Shown: positions 1-12,600 of the stretch, piece after piece
How positions within the stretch are numbered: position 1 is the first letter of the stretch
Layout: the number at the start of each line of letters is the position of its first letter
From: Bradysia coprophila
Lineage: Eukaryota > Arthropoda > Insecta > Diptera > Sciaridae
NCBI RefSeq assembly: GCF_014529535.1
Contig: NC_050737.1
Location: 1,121,921 to 1,185,920, forward strand
DNA: 64,000 bases
Direction: 5' to 3'
Made by a program: the position numbers and the translations under genes
Notes under the pieces: generated by a model
The model's input: only the letters and a program-made list of their open reading frames with translations
Told to the model about the DNA's origin: nothing
The model's database searches: none

Positions 1-1389
1 TTGCATTGATACCCTGAATGTGGAATGCTTTTCGTGTCATTTATTCTCAACTTATGCTTTTCTTATAGAAAAACTGTCCTCTGAACTTGCGTGGACAGAC
101 ATTCTTATGTTATCACTGGCAAATAGTGCAAATAGTGCAATATGGTTAGTATAAATCGAGAGAGATTAATAAGGAAATGGAAGTAAGCCTATTTTTTGTC
201 TCTTTAAAGTTTTTTGAGATTCAATAACTGGTAGAAATACTTCCTTCAACAAACAATTTGCATAACAAACAAATAGAAATGCTACCAAACCTTACCAGCG
301 AGCCGAAAGTATGGAAAAAGTGAACGACTCTGATTTATCGCTTATATTATTTCATGGCAGAGGTTGCTAGCTCGTCTAATTTTTTAACTTTCAATCGTTG
401 CTTCATACTTTGATTTTCTCTACCAACCCTGTTTGATTTGAACTATTTCTCTGACCGATCCATTATAACTTCTGCGAATCTCTCGTTAACCTCTTACGGG
501 CGCTATATTTCAACAACTACTACAAAAATAAGCAATGATGACCTCCGGCTAAGACCACGGTTCTATAAATGTCATCATGTAACAAATTAACTAATCAAAT
601 GAATTTTTTATCAATCAGAATCAGTATAAATCAGCTGTCCATATTGAATGAAAATGTGGATGTGCTATAATTGAAAAAAAAAAAAATGAACATTTAATGC
701 ACACATCTCTGTGTTCTGTTTATTATTTGAATTAGATCAGATGCGGGTAGGCTACACTCTTCCAATATACATTCAAAGTTTATTTCATTTGTCTCCATTA
801 AATTGAAAATAAGAACCGGAAATATTTATTCACGATTTCTGTATGGCGTTTGCGTTAATTTGTGGTACGCATCAGCTACCTACATTATAAAAGGCCACAC
901 ATTTTCCCATTAGAATTGAGTCACTATTTTGTTCAGTACAGAGCAAGTTGTCGATGGCTGCAACTACCATCATGGACAAATCATCAATATGTCCTGCAGT
1001 CAGACCAGTAGTGGCTCACACAAATTATTAAAAATTGATTTTGAAGTTGGTAAGTGTTGTGTGCAATCGGATAAAATTCCATCAAGTGTGTTTCCGTGAA
1101 AGCATTATTACTGCGACGACTCTTTCCTTTTACTGACAAAACGATTCCCAAAACTAGTTACTACTAATTACGAACGAGGATTTTCTCAAAATTCCATCAT
1201 TCAATTGCTTTCGACTGATTTTAACTGCGTGTTTCATAAAATTGAAGTTCCACCTCGAAGTGTTCTAAGACATGTGAATGAGTGATTTTCTTCCTAAATT
1301 TTGTTTTGTGTTCTACTCTAAGATTTTTTATTTTATTTGTTTGTTTAGATAAGACCTGAAAGATCAACCAAAGAAACTAAAAATATGGA

Positions 1390-1685
1390 AAAATTAAAAA
1401 AAACATCAAAAAGGTTTATCTCGGGTTGATGATCTCAGTTGCTACTTTTAAGTACTGCTCCGTGTGTAAATTAAGCACATAGTTTACACACTAAGTAGCC
1501 CTTGACTAGAACCGTGTGGTCGCTCCTTAACTTAAGTACAATTTAAGTACATACGTTTTTCACAACTGAGATCAACCAACCCTTTTCAACAAACCTCTCC
1601 CCCGGGAATCGAACCTGCGGTCTTTGGTGCGCTTGCAGTCAATCGAAACCCAAGTAACTAACCACCTGCGCTACGGTGGTAGGTG
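1390..1685 (-). mobile_element. tRNA-derived SINE-like element
   Basis: Read on the minus strand, the unit starts with a tRNA-like head. A pol III box A (TAGCGCAGGTGG, 1662-1673) is followed about 50 bases later by a perfect box B (GGTTCGATTCC, 1605-1615). The body then carries an imperfect inverted repeat: TTGATCTCAGTTG near 1563-1580 pairs with a copy near 1424-1441. It ends in a T-rich tract near 1390-1400 that could act as a pol III terminator. The head has no good acceptor stem, so I call it a SINE, not a tRNA gene. Confidence 0.55.
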
Positions 1686-1991
1686 ATGAGACATTCGTTA
1701 TGATCTAAAATCAATTCTACATTACACATACACTCAAAAATGTTCTGATTTTATTTGAATAAATGTAATTTCACACCGACACATGGACTTATCAAAACTG
1801 GTTTCGACTTCTACATTTCCTAAGTTCTATATTGAACATTCGTCAGCTAATGTTGGACACATAGAAAGGTGACGCACGCACACCACGTGTTAAGTATAAA
1901 AGACCACACACTGCATTCGTGAATCTGTGTTATGTAATGAAGCAATAGTACGTAAGTGGATGTGTACTGCAGAAACATCCTAAAAAGCAAC

Positions 1992-2080
1992 ATGTCTTTG
2001 TGGCGTAATGGTTAGAGTGCCCGACTCGTGCACTGCGTTATTTTTAGTTCGAATCCCGATATTTTTCAGTTTTTTTTTTT
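1992..2080 (+). mobile_element. Degenerate tRNA-like unit (SINE head or tRNA pseudogene)
   Basis: The plus strand has a box A-like TGGCGTAATGG (2001-2011), the D-loop-like GGTTAGAG, a box B-like AGTTCGAATCC (2046-2056) and an 11-T run at 2070-2080 that would terminate pol III. The acceptor and T stems do not pair well, so this is not a functional tRNA. It lies about 300 bases from the opposite-strand unit at 1390-1685 and may belong to a second SINE family. Confidence 0.4.
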
Positions 2081-2381
2081 TATTAATCGAATGGTAACGA
2101 ACGTTACGACTTGCTTAACATTTTTAGATGCTTCATCCCATCATTTCGCTAACTAATTAATAAATCTTTACGCATATCCTAATAACTCAAGCGGGCTACT
2201 CTCTACTTCATCCCATTCCTTATAAGATGTCGATGATGCACCATCCAACGATTCGCGAATCGATACGTACAGTCGAAATAACTTCAATAAAATTTTAGGA
2301 TCGACTCTCGGGAAATTTTGAATCTCAAACCCGACAATCTAATGTGTTATAGGTGTATTCCTTACATGTGTCGACTACCGC

Positions 2382-2475
2382 TAAAAATGAAAAGTCTCGT
2401 TTCGTGTGTTTTGTAACCTCAACTACGCCTCGGATCAACAAGATTCACTCGAAAACTCCACCTCTCATCTTTTTA
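2382..2475. repeat. Hairpin repeat, TCGTTTTCGTGTG family, copy 1
   Basis: The arms at 2382-2408 and 2447-2475 are imperfect reverse complements (AAAAGTCTCGTTTCGTGTG pairs with CACTCGAAAACTCCACCTCT). The tip contains CTACGCCTCGGATCAACA. The same arms and tip recur at 30168-30260, 47342-47552, 48166-48213 and 58231-58294. Confidence 0.6.
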
Positions 2476-5400
2476 TCAGTCAAATTATAGTCAAATTCAT
2501 GAACTCTGTTGGTGGAAAAAATGTGACTTTTTTAGCCACTTCATTTTTAAAATTTGTGATTAGTGTTCCGAACTGAAGAAGGAAGAAAATAGGAATGGTT
2601 AAGAAAGTGGTAAATGGTAAAGGTAAGTAGTCTTTTGCTAGACAAACCATTCTCGTTTTTTTACATTAAAATAATTTATTTTATTCTCAATAGCTTTTTC
2701 TTTTCAACTAAAACAACATTTGTACACTATACACTTTTTTGTTTAACTATGTTACACATTCAGGACATAATATCAGGTTAACACTAATCTGGATCTCTAA
2801 ATTTTTTCTTTTCTTCTTTTTTTTGTATAATACCACAGCGTTCCAACAATTTCATTTATACAAAAAATAAAACTGTACACAGCATCATCCCCGATCTCTT
2901 TTCACTTTCCAATTTTCTTCTTTTTTTGGCATAATATCTTCTAATTACTTGCAATTCTAAAAGACATCATTGTTTTTTTTCCCTTTAAGTATACCATAAA
3001 CACACAGCATGTAACAATTTGAAAATGTAAGAAAGCATTTTTCAGTTAAGTATAGCATAATAAGATTAATTTGATTCAGGTGCATATATGTGCAACGTCT
3101 GACATATCATTATAATTGCGGAAACATTCCGGAAGACGCAATTTCAAAAGAAGTGTTTTCGTTTCCGAGTTTTAAATTTAATTTTTTCGTCGCAGAACGT
3201 TCTCCTTTTCATAAAAAAAAAATAATTTGGGACATTCACCATCGTCGACCAATTATTTATATCAATGCCTATAAAGCTATTACCAAGATTTAATTTTATA
3301 TGTATTTATTTGGAAGGAAGACTTTATGAGAGTGAGTGTTGGATAATATTGATATATCCTACACTTGACTGAAAATAAATAGACAAATTTGAGTTTCTGG
3401 TCCACATTCATTCGGTTTACGTCTATTATTTTGAGCCAATAGTAAAAAGGAGTTCCTCCATTTCCACCAATATAATTCAGTTTCTTCCTCGTTTGAAAGC
3501 CATCTGTTAAAAATTAAGTCTTCACCATTTTGTTGTTTTGAGCGTAAGAAGTGGAAGGCATGGCTTTGCAGATGAAAGTGGGTGCACTAAATTTGTTTGA
3601 TAAGGAAGAGGCTAAGATGTTAACTCATGCGTCATGCAAGCCTTGTAATGATTCCAACAAAATCTGAGATGAAATCATCACCCGCTTCGCTCTAAATTGA
3701 TTCCTAATGACGAGCGTCTTACTCAAAACCATCAAATTTAAAACTCGGATCTGAGATGCATTTTTCTGTGAGTTTGGTGAATCAGTTCATTTGAATACTG
3801 ATTACGGAGTACGTCAAATAATTTTGTGGTTACATGCTGTGACTTAAATTTTATTTGTTGTAAGCTTAAATTTAATGTTTTTTTTTAGTTAATTAATTTG
3901 TATTTTTAATACTTTCTCATTCGTCTCATTGTTCGATTTCGTTATGAAAAACGAACAAATGAAATACGGCCTCTCGTTTACATTCTATAAATTAAATAAA
4001 AAAAATCAATGCGAAAAAGCTCATTGAAATGGTTATTTTCGTCAAACTCTTTCAAGGGAAATTTTTATGAGACAGTCGGTAATTTTAAGGTCGGAATACG
4101 TTTTAAGGAATTTAATCGCTTTGCTTCAATCAATTCTTGTTCGATCGACAAAATATGCATTCAGTAAACGACACGACAAGAAATCTTATTTTCTTCGATA
4201 AGTAAAGTTGCTGAGTAAATGAAATCTTTGACTGTTTCCGTCTGCTTCTCAGAATGAGAACAACGAGTAAAATTGTAAGTTTTTTTTATCTAGAAGAAGA
4301 AGGAAAGGTTTGGACTCATTTGTTAAACGGCAAGTTAAGATGAAATAATAGATTTTGTATCTACCTTAAATGTTCAAAATACTTGGATCGAAAGTCTCAA
4401 ACGATTCGTTGAGGCTGAGTATGAGGAATGATTGCCTATTTCGTTGACAGCAAAAATAGAAATTATTTGTTCTGGATTCTTGTTCCTTCGAACATCAATA
4501 TTTTCTCTTTGAAATAAGAAAAACCAATCAAGGATTTGAAATCGTATTGTGAGTTTCGCCAGCGGTTTACAACACATCTTTTATTGGTTTATCAAGTTTG
4601 ACCGCTCAAGTCAGCTTTATTGTCTGGGTTTATAGCTACGCACTTACCCGCAAAGTTTTTTTTTTTTAATTGTAGTCGGTGAACAAATCAGAGATCGACT
4701 TGAAATTTTGATTGAACTAACTAGGAGCCGTTATTAAGAGAAGGGGCAACAGTTTTATTGATCAAAAATATTTTTGGATGTTTCCAATACATATGGTCGT
4801 TCACTGTCTGTGTAGATAAAATTTAGAAAATGCCTGACCATACTTGGAAGTGACCAGAGAACATTCTTCTAGGACTCTTAAGATTTTTAGGATTTAATCG
4901 ACAAAAAATTGATGAGACCAATTGGTGATACAGAAAAACTGAACGGTCTGAGAGAATTTGTGTCGCATTCGTTTTTAATAACTCAAAAATCATTTCTAAT
5001 TTATCAATTAAAGCAAGAATAACAAACAAAATTTAACGCCTTGCGTTTTGCTACCACTAGCTGCTAAATTAGCTAAATTTCTATGTTTTACATCAAATAA
5101 TTTTTAAATTTCTTTCAAATTGACTTAACCATTTATTATTTGGTATAACAAGCAAAATAATGTCTAATGTTCCATTTTGAACTGAGGCTTTTCCGCGATT
5201 GATTTTTATAATTTTTTTTTACGAAAGAAAATCATTAAACAAAACACATCATTATAAGGTAATGGTACTATTTTCGGCCAGAGTCGCTTTCTCAGACTTT
5301 ATGTCAATGGGCATGTTCATATGACACACGAAAAATGATTTTTTTTGTTCTCGAAGTCATTCGCAAAGAGTTCGACAAATTTTATGCGAAAACTGGACTC

Positions 5401-6349
5401 TTCAACTTTAGGTGAATGTTACTCAGATCAACTATTAAGTGAATGTTCTAACGTCTTTTATGAAATATGCCCAGTGCCTTATTTTAGGAATTTAATTGCA
5501 TAAGATTCCTCACAAAATTCTTTTAAAATTTCTGAATCCTAGAATTAAGGAATTGTTTGTAACAATTAAATTTCTAAAATAGTCCTTCTGAATGTGCCAG
5601 TTGATTCTGAAGTTATTTTCGTAAAATATTTCTTACCAACATTTCAAATCGAGAGTTATTTTGGCGTCATATGAAAATGTTCACAAATAAATCGTGTAAA
5701 ATTGCTCGGGCCGTACCTCAATTATGATGCATTTGCTATCCTTAAATTACTTTGATTATATTAAATAGAATTTCGGGACATGAATATTTTTTAAAGTCGA
5801 ATACTGTTTTCCATGGCAAACGACTGAAACTGGTTCAGAAACGGATTATGCATAACTTAGTCAACTAAAAATCTTACAAAAAAAACTTAGGATTTTTTTA
5901 AGAGAGCGATTGACTTATAAAATCAGAATTCCGATATTTAAGCAATTCAATTGCTAGCTAACTTATTCATTTACTACAACAACTAAAAAACAACGACAAC
6001 TAAAAACAAATGTGACAAAATCTGGAATATTCTACGTTGCGTATACACTTGACTGAATTGAAAATTATTTTTGTTAATTTTTTTTTGTTTTGTTTTGCTT
6101 AATGTTTGGCTCAAAAATCGATCGACGAACCAACAAAATTGTTTTTTTAGTCGTTTGTATTAAACACTTAACGACTACATATTATTGTATCAAGACGAGA
6201 GGACATCATTGTTTTCTCAATGTTAGAATCACTCGAAAACAAAAAAACATTCCGTGTAATTATTGTCGTCAGTTTCAAGTAAATCCAAAAGTGAATCGTT
6301 GCGTTCTTATTAAACGTTAAGTATAATTTTATGTTTGTTTGTTTGTTCA

Positions 6350-6355
6350 TTTATT
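6350..6355 (-). other. Candidate polyadenylation signal for the SLC41 gene
   Basis: An AATAAA hexamer on the minus strand lies about 290 bases past the SLC41 stop codon. It is a fair candidate for the 3' end, but AATAAA is common by chance in DNA this rich in A and T. Confidence 0.3.
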
Positions 6356-6640
6356 CTTAATAAATGTGTATCACACTTTGCCATTCATTCGATAAATATA
6401 CAAAATTTATATCCCATGCCACATTGAGTTATATTCGGCATGACATTATTAAAAACCAAAACAAAAAAAATAAATCGAAAATTAACAAAAAAAAAACAGA
6501 ATTACCGACTACATACAAGGTGTAAAAAAGTAAAGCTTTCGTTAAAAAGACAGAAAAAATTGAATTTTTTTCTCTTCCCTTTTTCTCTCTCTTTCTCAAT
6601 TTTTTTTTTTCGTTGGGCTTCTTTTATCCTGTAAACCATT

Positions 6641-9600
6641 TTATGGTCCAATTTCTTCAATGTCCCGTTCACCATAACCGTGTCCAACACCTTGAAGAAA
6701 GAGGAACGCCAGTGCCAACAGCATTGAGCCGAACAGATCGCCCAGTGCGGTTAGATATGGAATTGCCGAATTATCAGGATCAACTTTCCACCTCCACATT
6801 GCATGAATGAGGACATGAGCAATATACAAAAGAAGACAGATCTGCAAAACGAAAATGTATTGGGTGAGGATGGTCCATTTCGTTATAAGATAATGTTCAG
6901 CGGTCCACTTACTTGAATAAAACTAACGAATAAATACGCAAAAACGAATAGAGCACCAATTGTCGATTCACCCATGTGTATAACATCAGCCACAAATATA
7001 AATATTATTTGACCAGGAATTGACATCAATATAAGAATTCTAGCGGTCTTTGCATAAGGAACTGTAAGAAAAGGCAAAATCGAAAAAAAAAATTATTTTC
7101 GAAACAATAGGCTCCGCATCACGTATACACCATGAAACAACAAACTTACCTCCAGAAACCAATGCTCTGAATGGATTTTCACATATCTTACTATGCGGGG
7201 GCACGATGCCAAGTATGGAACTTTGATGTAAGAAGGTTGACATTTTACTTGCTTGCACCGACACCAAATTACCACCAATTCCATTGATAATTGGTTGAAA
7301 AACTACAAAACCGGTGAATGCATCCACAGCCTGATCTAATACTAAGCCACCCATTCTGAAAAAGGAGTCATTAAATCATTAAAATCCGTCCGGTATCCAT
7401 ATCACATTTGAAAATGTCTACAAAAAAATTGATTGGATTGCAAATGCTGTACTAACCCGCTAATGAATAGCGCCGACAGTACGGGAACCCATCCAGATTT
7501 CAACACCGGTCGTGTGTATTTATTATACAAAACGCAGATAATCCAAAGTGGTAGCAGGATAAAGTATATGGAAATGATCATAAACGATAGCCAGCTATAG
7601 TAAACTGTGTGGATGGAATAACAAATTTGCATTTCAAGTGATTGCCCGCTAATATTAGATTAGATTTTGATTTTACCTAAATTTTGGAATAACATTGTTG
7701 CGATAAATGATAGCATGGTGAGTGACACTACATCACCGATGGAAGCTGCGAGTGGTGTTGCCAGATTATCGGGATTCAGGTTAAACTTATAAGATAATAA
7801 TATCACAGCCACTAATATAAAGTCTGGAAAAAAAGAAATTTTAGAAATTTTTGTTAAATTGTTGTCGATTAATTCGAATGAATCGCAAACTTATTTAAGA
7901 AACATCACAAATGTCATCTGTTAACGACAGAAATTACGTGTGTTCTCTCATATAGAAAAATGTGAGGAAAAACAAATGAAGTAATAGATTTACTACCAGT
8001 TAAAAGGTGATACTTTAAACATATGAAGTAGTAGATTCAATGATTAGACGCTGCACTTTCTATCAAATATAAAATCGATAAAATAAGTCGAATTTCTGTA
8101 AAACTCCTAAAAAACGCAGTTGCTGATATTGAAAACCAAAATATAGACCGGACCTTAGATTAGATTAGGTGGGTGTGACCATTTTCCGTTGGATGTGAAT
8201 AAAATTTAGATTTAATTCGTGCTAATCACATAATCCAGAATATGCTTGAAAGAGATATCCTTTACAATACCATGCGGTTTAATATACCCGCCTCGATAAT
8301 CTAACTCTATCCATAATGAAGGTTGGATAGTGATACAGTAAGCTTTCGGTAGATTTCACCTGGCCACAGTTGCCGCACAGAGGTGTGTTAAATATTCCTA
8401 TGGTGTGGGAGTGTAGGTGTTTATTTAACTTTTAGTTTTCCGTGGGGATATTTGTTAACTGTTAGTCTATTGGTTCGCTTAGTGATAGATAGCGCTAGCT
8501 CATTTCAATTTTTTTTTTTGCTTTTCTTGAAGTGATTTTTCAACTCCGAGCTATTCAATTGAGCCCCAGGATCTGGTCTCTAATATAACCGGATCTTATA
8601 TCCGATATGGGTCGTAAAGTCCTTCGAAAGATATTTTATTCATAAAGTATATCTCGCTTAGATGTAGGAGGCGATACAGCCCGTCCTTTCACGTATTACA
8701 TTTTCTTTTAAAGTGCAATAGGCAAGAGAGGTGCTTAAAATTGTTAATTTTAGCGGAACAGACTTTATGAACAACACCAGTGACGTGTTAACACAAACAA
8801 CTAAGTATTTCGAAATCAAACAAAGAAGGAGTGTAACTCTTATACATTTTCATAATTCTGTTGCTAAGTTTTATCAAAATTTCGTTCCATAGTTTGTACA
8901 CTTACCTAAAAGAAAGCATGAGACGGTTGCTGTAAACATACTTGACGCAATCATCAAAATCGCATGCTCCAACACAAAAGAATTGTTCATCGCTGATCCC
9001 ACAGTAATAGCAAATATCTGCGTGGGTGGAAGGAAAATTGAATCGATAAGAGTCTTATGCAACAGGAAAATAATTTGTGATTTTAGCTTTGTGTTCGTTT
9101 AGTACTTACAGCGACAATGAACGATGCTACAATGGCTTGCACCTGCACCAGCGCTATATTACCTACAACCATACTAAGAACCTCACGACGAGTCGTCATA
9201 TTACCCAAATTAGCTTGTGTTGATAGACGCGAGGCTAGGCACATGTCTAAATTTCCCTTAAGGCCAAGTAGAGCTGGAACCAGTATGAATAATTCCCGAA
9301 CTTCATTGAATACGGTCCATTGCTGAAATTAGAATTTATTTTCAGAACTTTTTTTTATCTCGCAAAAATGTTCGGCTGAATAATTGATTGATGAGTCTTT
9401 GCGTGAGATCGTTTGAATAAAAATAAAAAAAACGTTCACGATTTCTGCAATAAGTATGTCTGTTGTTAATCCGGTATTGTAAATCTTTCTATAAATCGAT
9501 CAATTCATCGTCCCGAAATTCGTCTACAAAAATCACTGTAATTCAATTTACCACGATCTTATCTAATGTTTCACCGTTGAAGTGATTTCATAAGATAGCG

Positions 9601-12600
9601 AAACAGTCTGACAATCAAAAAGTATTTTTTTTCTCGGACCTACCTCAACAATAATACAACGAGCATATCAATCACAATAAAATGCTTTTTGACTGGATGG
9701 ATGAGGCTAGATTTCATTTTCAACCATCAATCATGTATTTTGTTATTTATTTGTTGTAATTCGTATGTCTGACAAATGGTAATTCATATATGGGAGATTA
9801 CGACGATTTATTTCCGATTTTTTTTTTGTGTTTTCTCAGTCTTATTGTACATACGGAAATTGTCTATTCATTGCAAAGAACAAAGAACACTTTTAAAAAT
9901 TCTAGAAACTGTAAAATCTTTTTAGAAGTCATTTAGACTTCAATTGAAGTCTGCACACGAAAAAGATAATTTAAACCGAGGCGAATGTGGAACGGAGGTT
10001 TTTACATCTTTTTCATTTTGTATCAAAGAGGGAGAGAAAAATCCATCGATACATTTTTCTTTCGCACTTCAGTGAAAGAGATGGAAACCCCTGTTCCACA
10101 TTGCCGGCGTATTGCACATTTAAGAGCTTTAATAAATTATTAAGTTCTTTGAAATGTGATTCTTCAAGCAACAATCGCTTTTAGACGTGTAATGGCCAAA
10201 TCATCTGTTATCAACAATGTCGATAAAAATGAGCGATGAATTTACATACTCTTATGTCCTGCCGATAGTATACTCTTATGTAGTAAATTATACGATAAAC
10301 CGAATGAAGTAAGAGATTTTGCGTCCAAACACTTTGCACAAAAGAATGCGCAATTGTTATGAAATGACTAAATTTTCTTAAAAATTGTAAGGACACTTTT
10401 TATCGCTTCTGTAAAATAGCTCTGTGTGTAATTAATTACCTCCTCAAGGTTCTACTTTGTCTGTTTAGATTTATCATTTCTTTTCGGGTATTTCATTTTG
10501 TTTTTCCGCTTCACCAATAGTTACTATGACCAAATATGTATTATGAGAATTGTCATTTGAATAAAGAAAAGTTTGAGAAGATGATCATAGCAAAAATCGT
10601 ATGTCATAAGATAATAAGTGCACATTGATTGAATGAGAATGCTACTTATAAAGTAAGGAATTTGTTCTGGCATTACTCGTTTGACAAGCGAGTCATCACC
10701 GGTCACCAGGGGGATTTAACTTCTTATTTTTTCACGTTGGTGGTACAACATACTCCCTTCCACCTACATAATAAACATACACTTTTAACGAGCTAATCTA
10801 TTATGCCACTGGATCAAAATCAAAAATTTCGTGACACAATTTTGTTAAAATGAAATCTGTGATGAATTGAATACGACCTTACTCACGGCTGTACCTTTTC
10901 GTCCCATTAAATTCAATTGATTTCAAAATTCTACTGTTCGCAATAAGGTCGGTTTTAACGACATCCCATAAAACTATATTCAAAGTTCATTGTTTGGACT
11001 AATAAAACTCATTTTACTTTTATTTTTCTCAACCTACCAGTCAGTCAACTTAATATTTTCATTAAGTAATTATTTGCCCAGAGAATTACAAAATACAACA
11101 ATTGGACAGGTAAATAGTAACAATTTACGATGTAAAAACGTCTGAGCTTTAAGCAAATGGAAATAAAAGGAATTTAACGAACTTTAAGTTTAATAGTTTC
11201 TCTTGTGTGTTAAGAAATAAACGGCACAATCAAACGAACATCGTAGCATTACCATCAATATTACAATCACTTTATCGTCATTTAGTGTGATGGATGGATG
11301 ATAAGATATTTTTTCATTTGTTGAGATCATGATAAAATTGAGGATAAAATCCATTTATTGCCACATCAGATAACACAACCGCGACACGAATGTTCCGTGT
11401 GTCAAACCATTTTCAAATCTAGCAAAAACGAAATTTTCTTTTCTTCTACATACCTCAACTATTCCAAGTATAATACCAGCTCCAATCGTTCCGACACCGG
11501 CAATTAAAAATGGTATCGAAACCTGTATCGTTGTTTGCCACCATGCTTCTTCCGAAGCAGTACCGTTGCCCGTTAATTTATCATTTCCACCGTCATCGCC
11601 GCCTTTATCTGATCCGGGATCAGGTTCAGATGATGCTACTGACGTCGTGGTGATTGAAGTTAATGAACCGGTTGTGGAAGGAGGCAGCACAGCAAATTTT
11701 TCATTATCACTATCTGTAATTTAATGGAAAATAATGAAATGTTAATTAATGTAATTAAAACATAGCGAAAAAAAAACCAAGCAAAAAATTAACGAAACGA
11801 TAACATCGCATTGTTCAATCATTAACAAATAAATTACCATATGAGCATCATTGTGGTGGCATTATAGAATTATTAAATCAATTGTTTCGCCAACTAATTA
11901 TTGAGAACACATAAATCTGTATATTTATAATCTTTAATCGTGCAGTACATGCTTGCGTCGCGCTAAATAGAATTAAGCTACTGATTCGTGTAATGTAAGG
12001 TCTGGAAGTACATTGGAATAATTGAAATCTCAGTTTCTGAATTCAAATATATTTAGCCCTTTCTTGCTAAAAAGTTATTTTATTGCCTGTCTCATACGAA
12101 AGTTAATCATTCCATAACAGTTGATCCACTGAGAAAATGGTCCATTGTATGAAGTATAATTTGGGCTCATTTGAATTCCTATTTAATATTCAACGTTCGT
12201 ATGGGATAGGCAATACATCCAAATACATTGTATCCTGATACGTAATTCAAAGTTTCAGAAACGACATTGTGATACTCGTAGACTCCCTCGTGTATTTTTG
12301 AGGAACTTGCTTCAGTAACTGTTCGACAAGACTCTAGGATATACAACATCTCTGCTACCGAAGACTGTTACCGAAGCCTGTTGCTAAGAACACACACAAG
12401 TGAGTTTGACTTTATAACAAAATTGTTACCCATGTACAGAATTACTTCCACATCATCCGAAATAATCTACCATTTTCGACTTCTAAGAATTAGATGTCTC
12501 TATACCTTTAGGACTGCCGCCTCCTCAATAAAACATAGTTCAAAATTCAAAAGCGGATTTTGTAGGAGCTTGGAAAATCTGAAAACTCACAGTTGTCAGT

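Larger units (their letters stand above)
1..6349. other. Intergenic DNA downstream of the SLC41 gene
   Basis: No open reading frame here looks like a real protein. The short frames are AT-rich and full of Phe, Lys and Asn. The stretch holds two tRNA-derived units (about 1390-1685 and 1992-2080), one copy of the TCGTTTTCGTGTG hairpin repeat (2382-2475) and many poly-A or poly-T runs. The rest is unremarkable AT-rich sequence in which I see nothing else. Confidence 0.7.

Noticed and set aside
1992..2066. Functional tRNA gene
   Set aside because: Box A and B are present, but the acceptor and T stems do not pair and no convincing anticodon arm forms.
2595..2622. ATG followed by MVKKVVNGK and a GTAAGT donor on the plus strand
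   Set aside because: It looks like a minimal first exon, but I found no downstream plus-strand exon to join before the SLC41 gene begins on the other strand.
3090..3293. 67-residue plus-strand frame
   Set aside because: No family resemblance, AT-driven composition, and no clear splice context.
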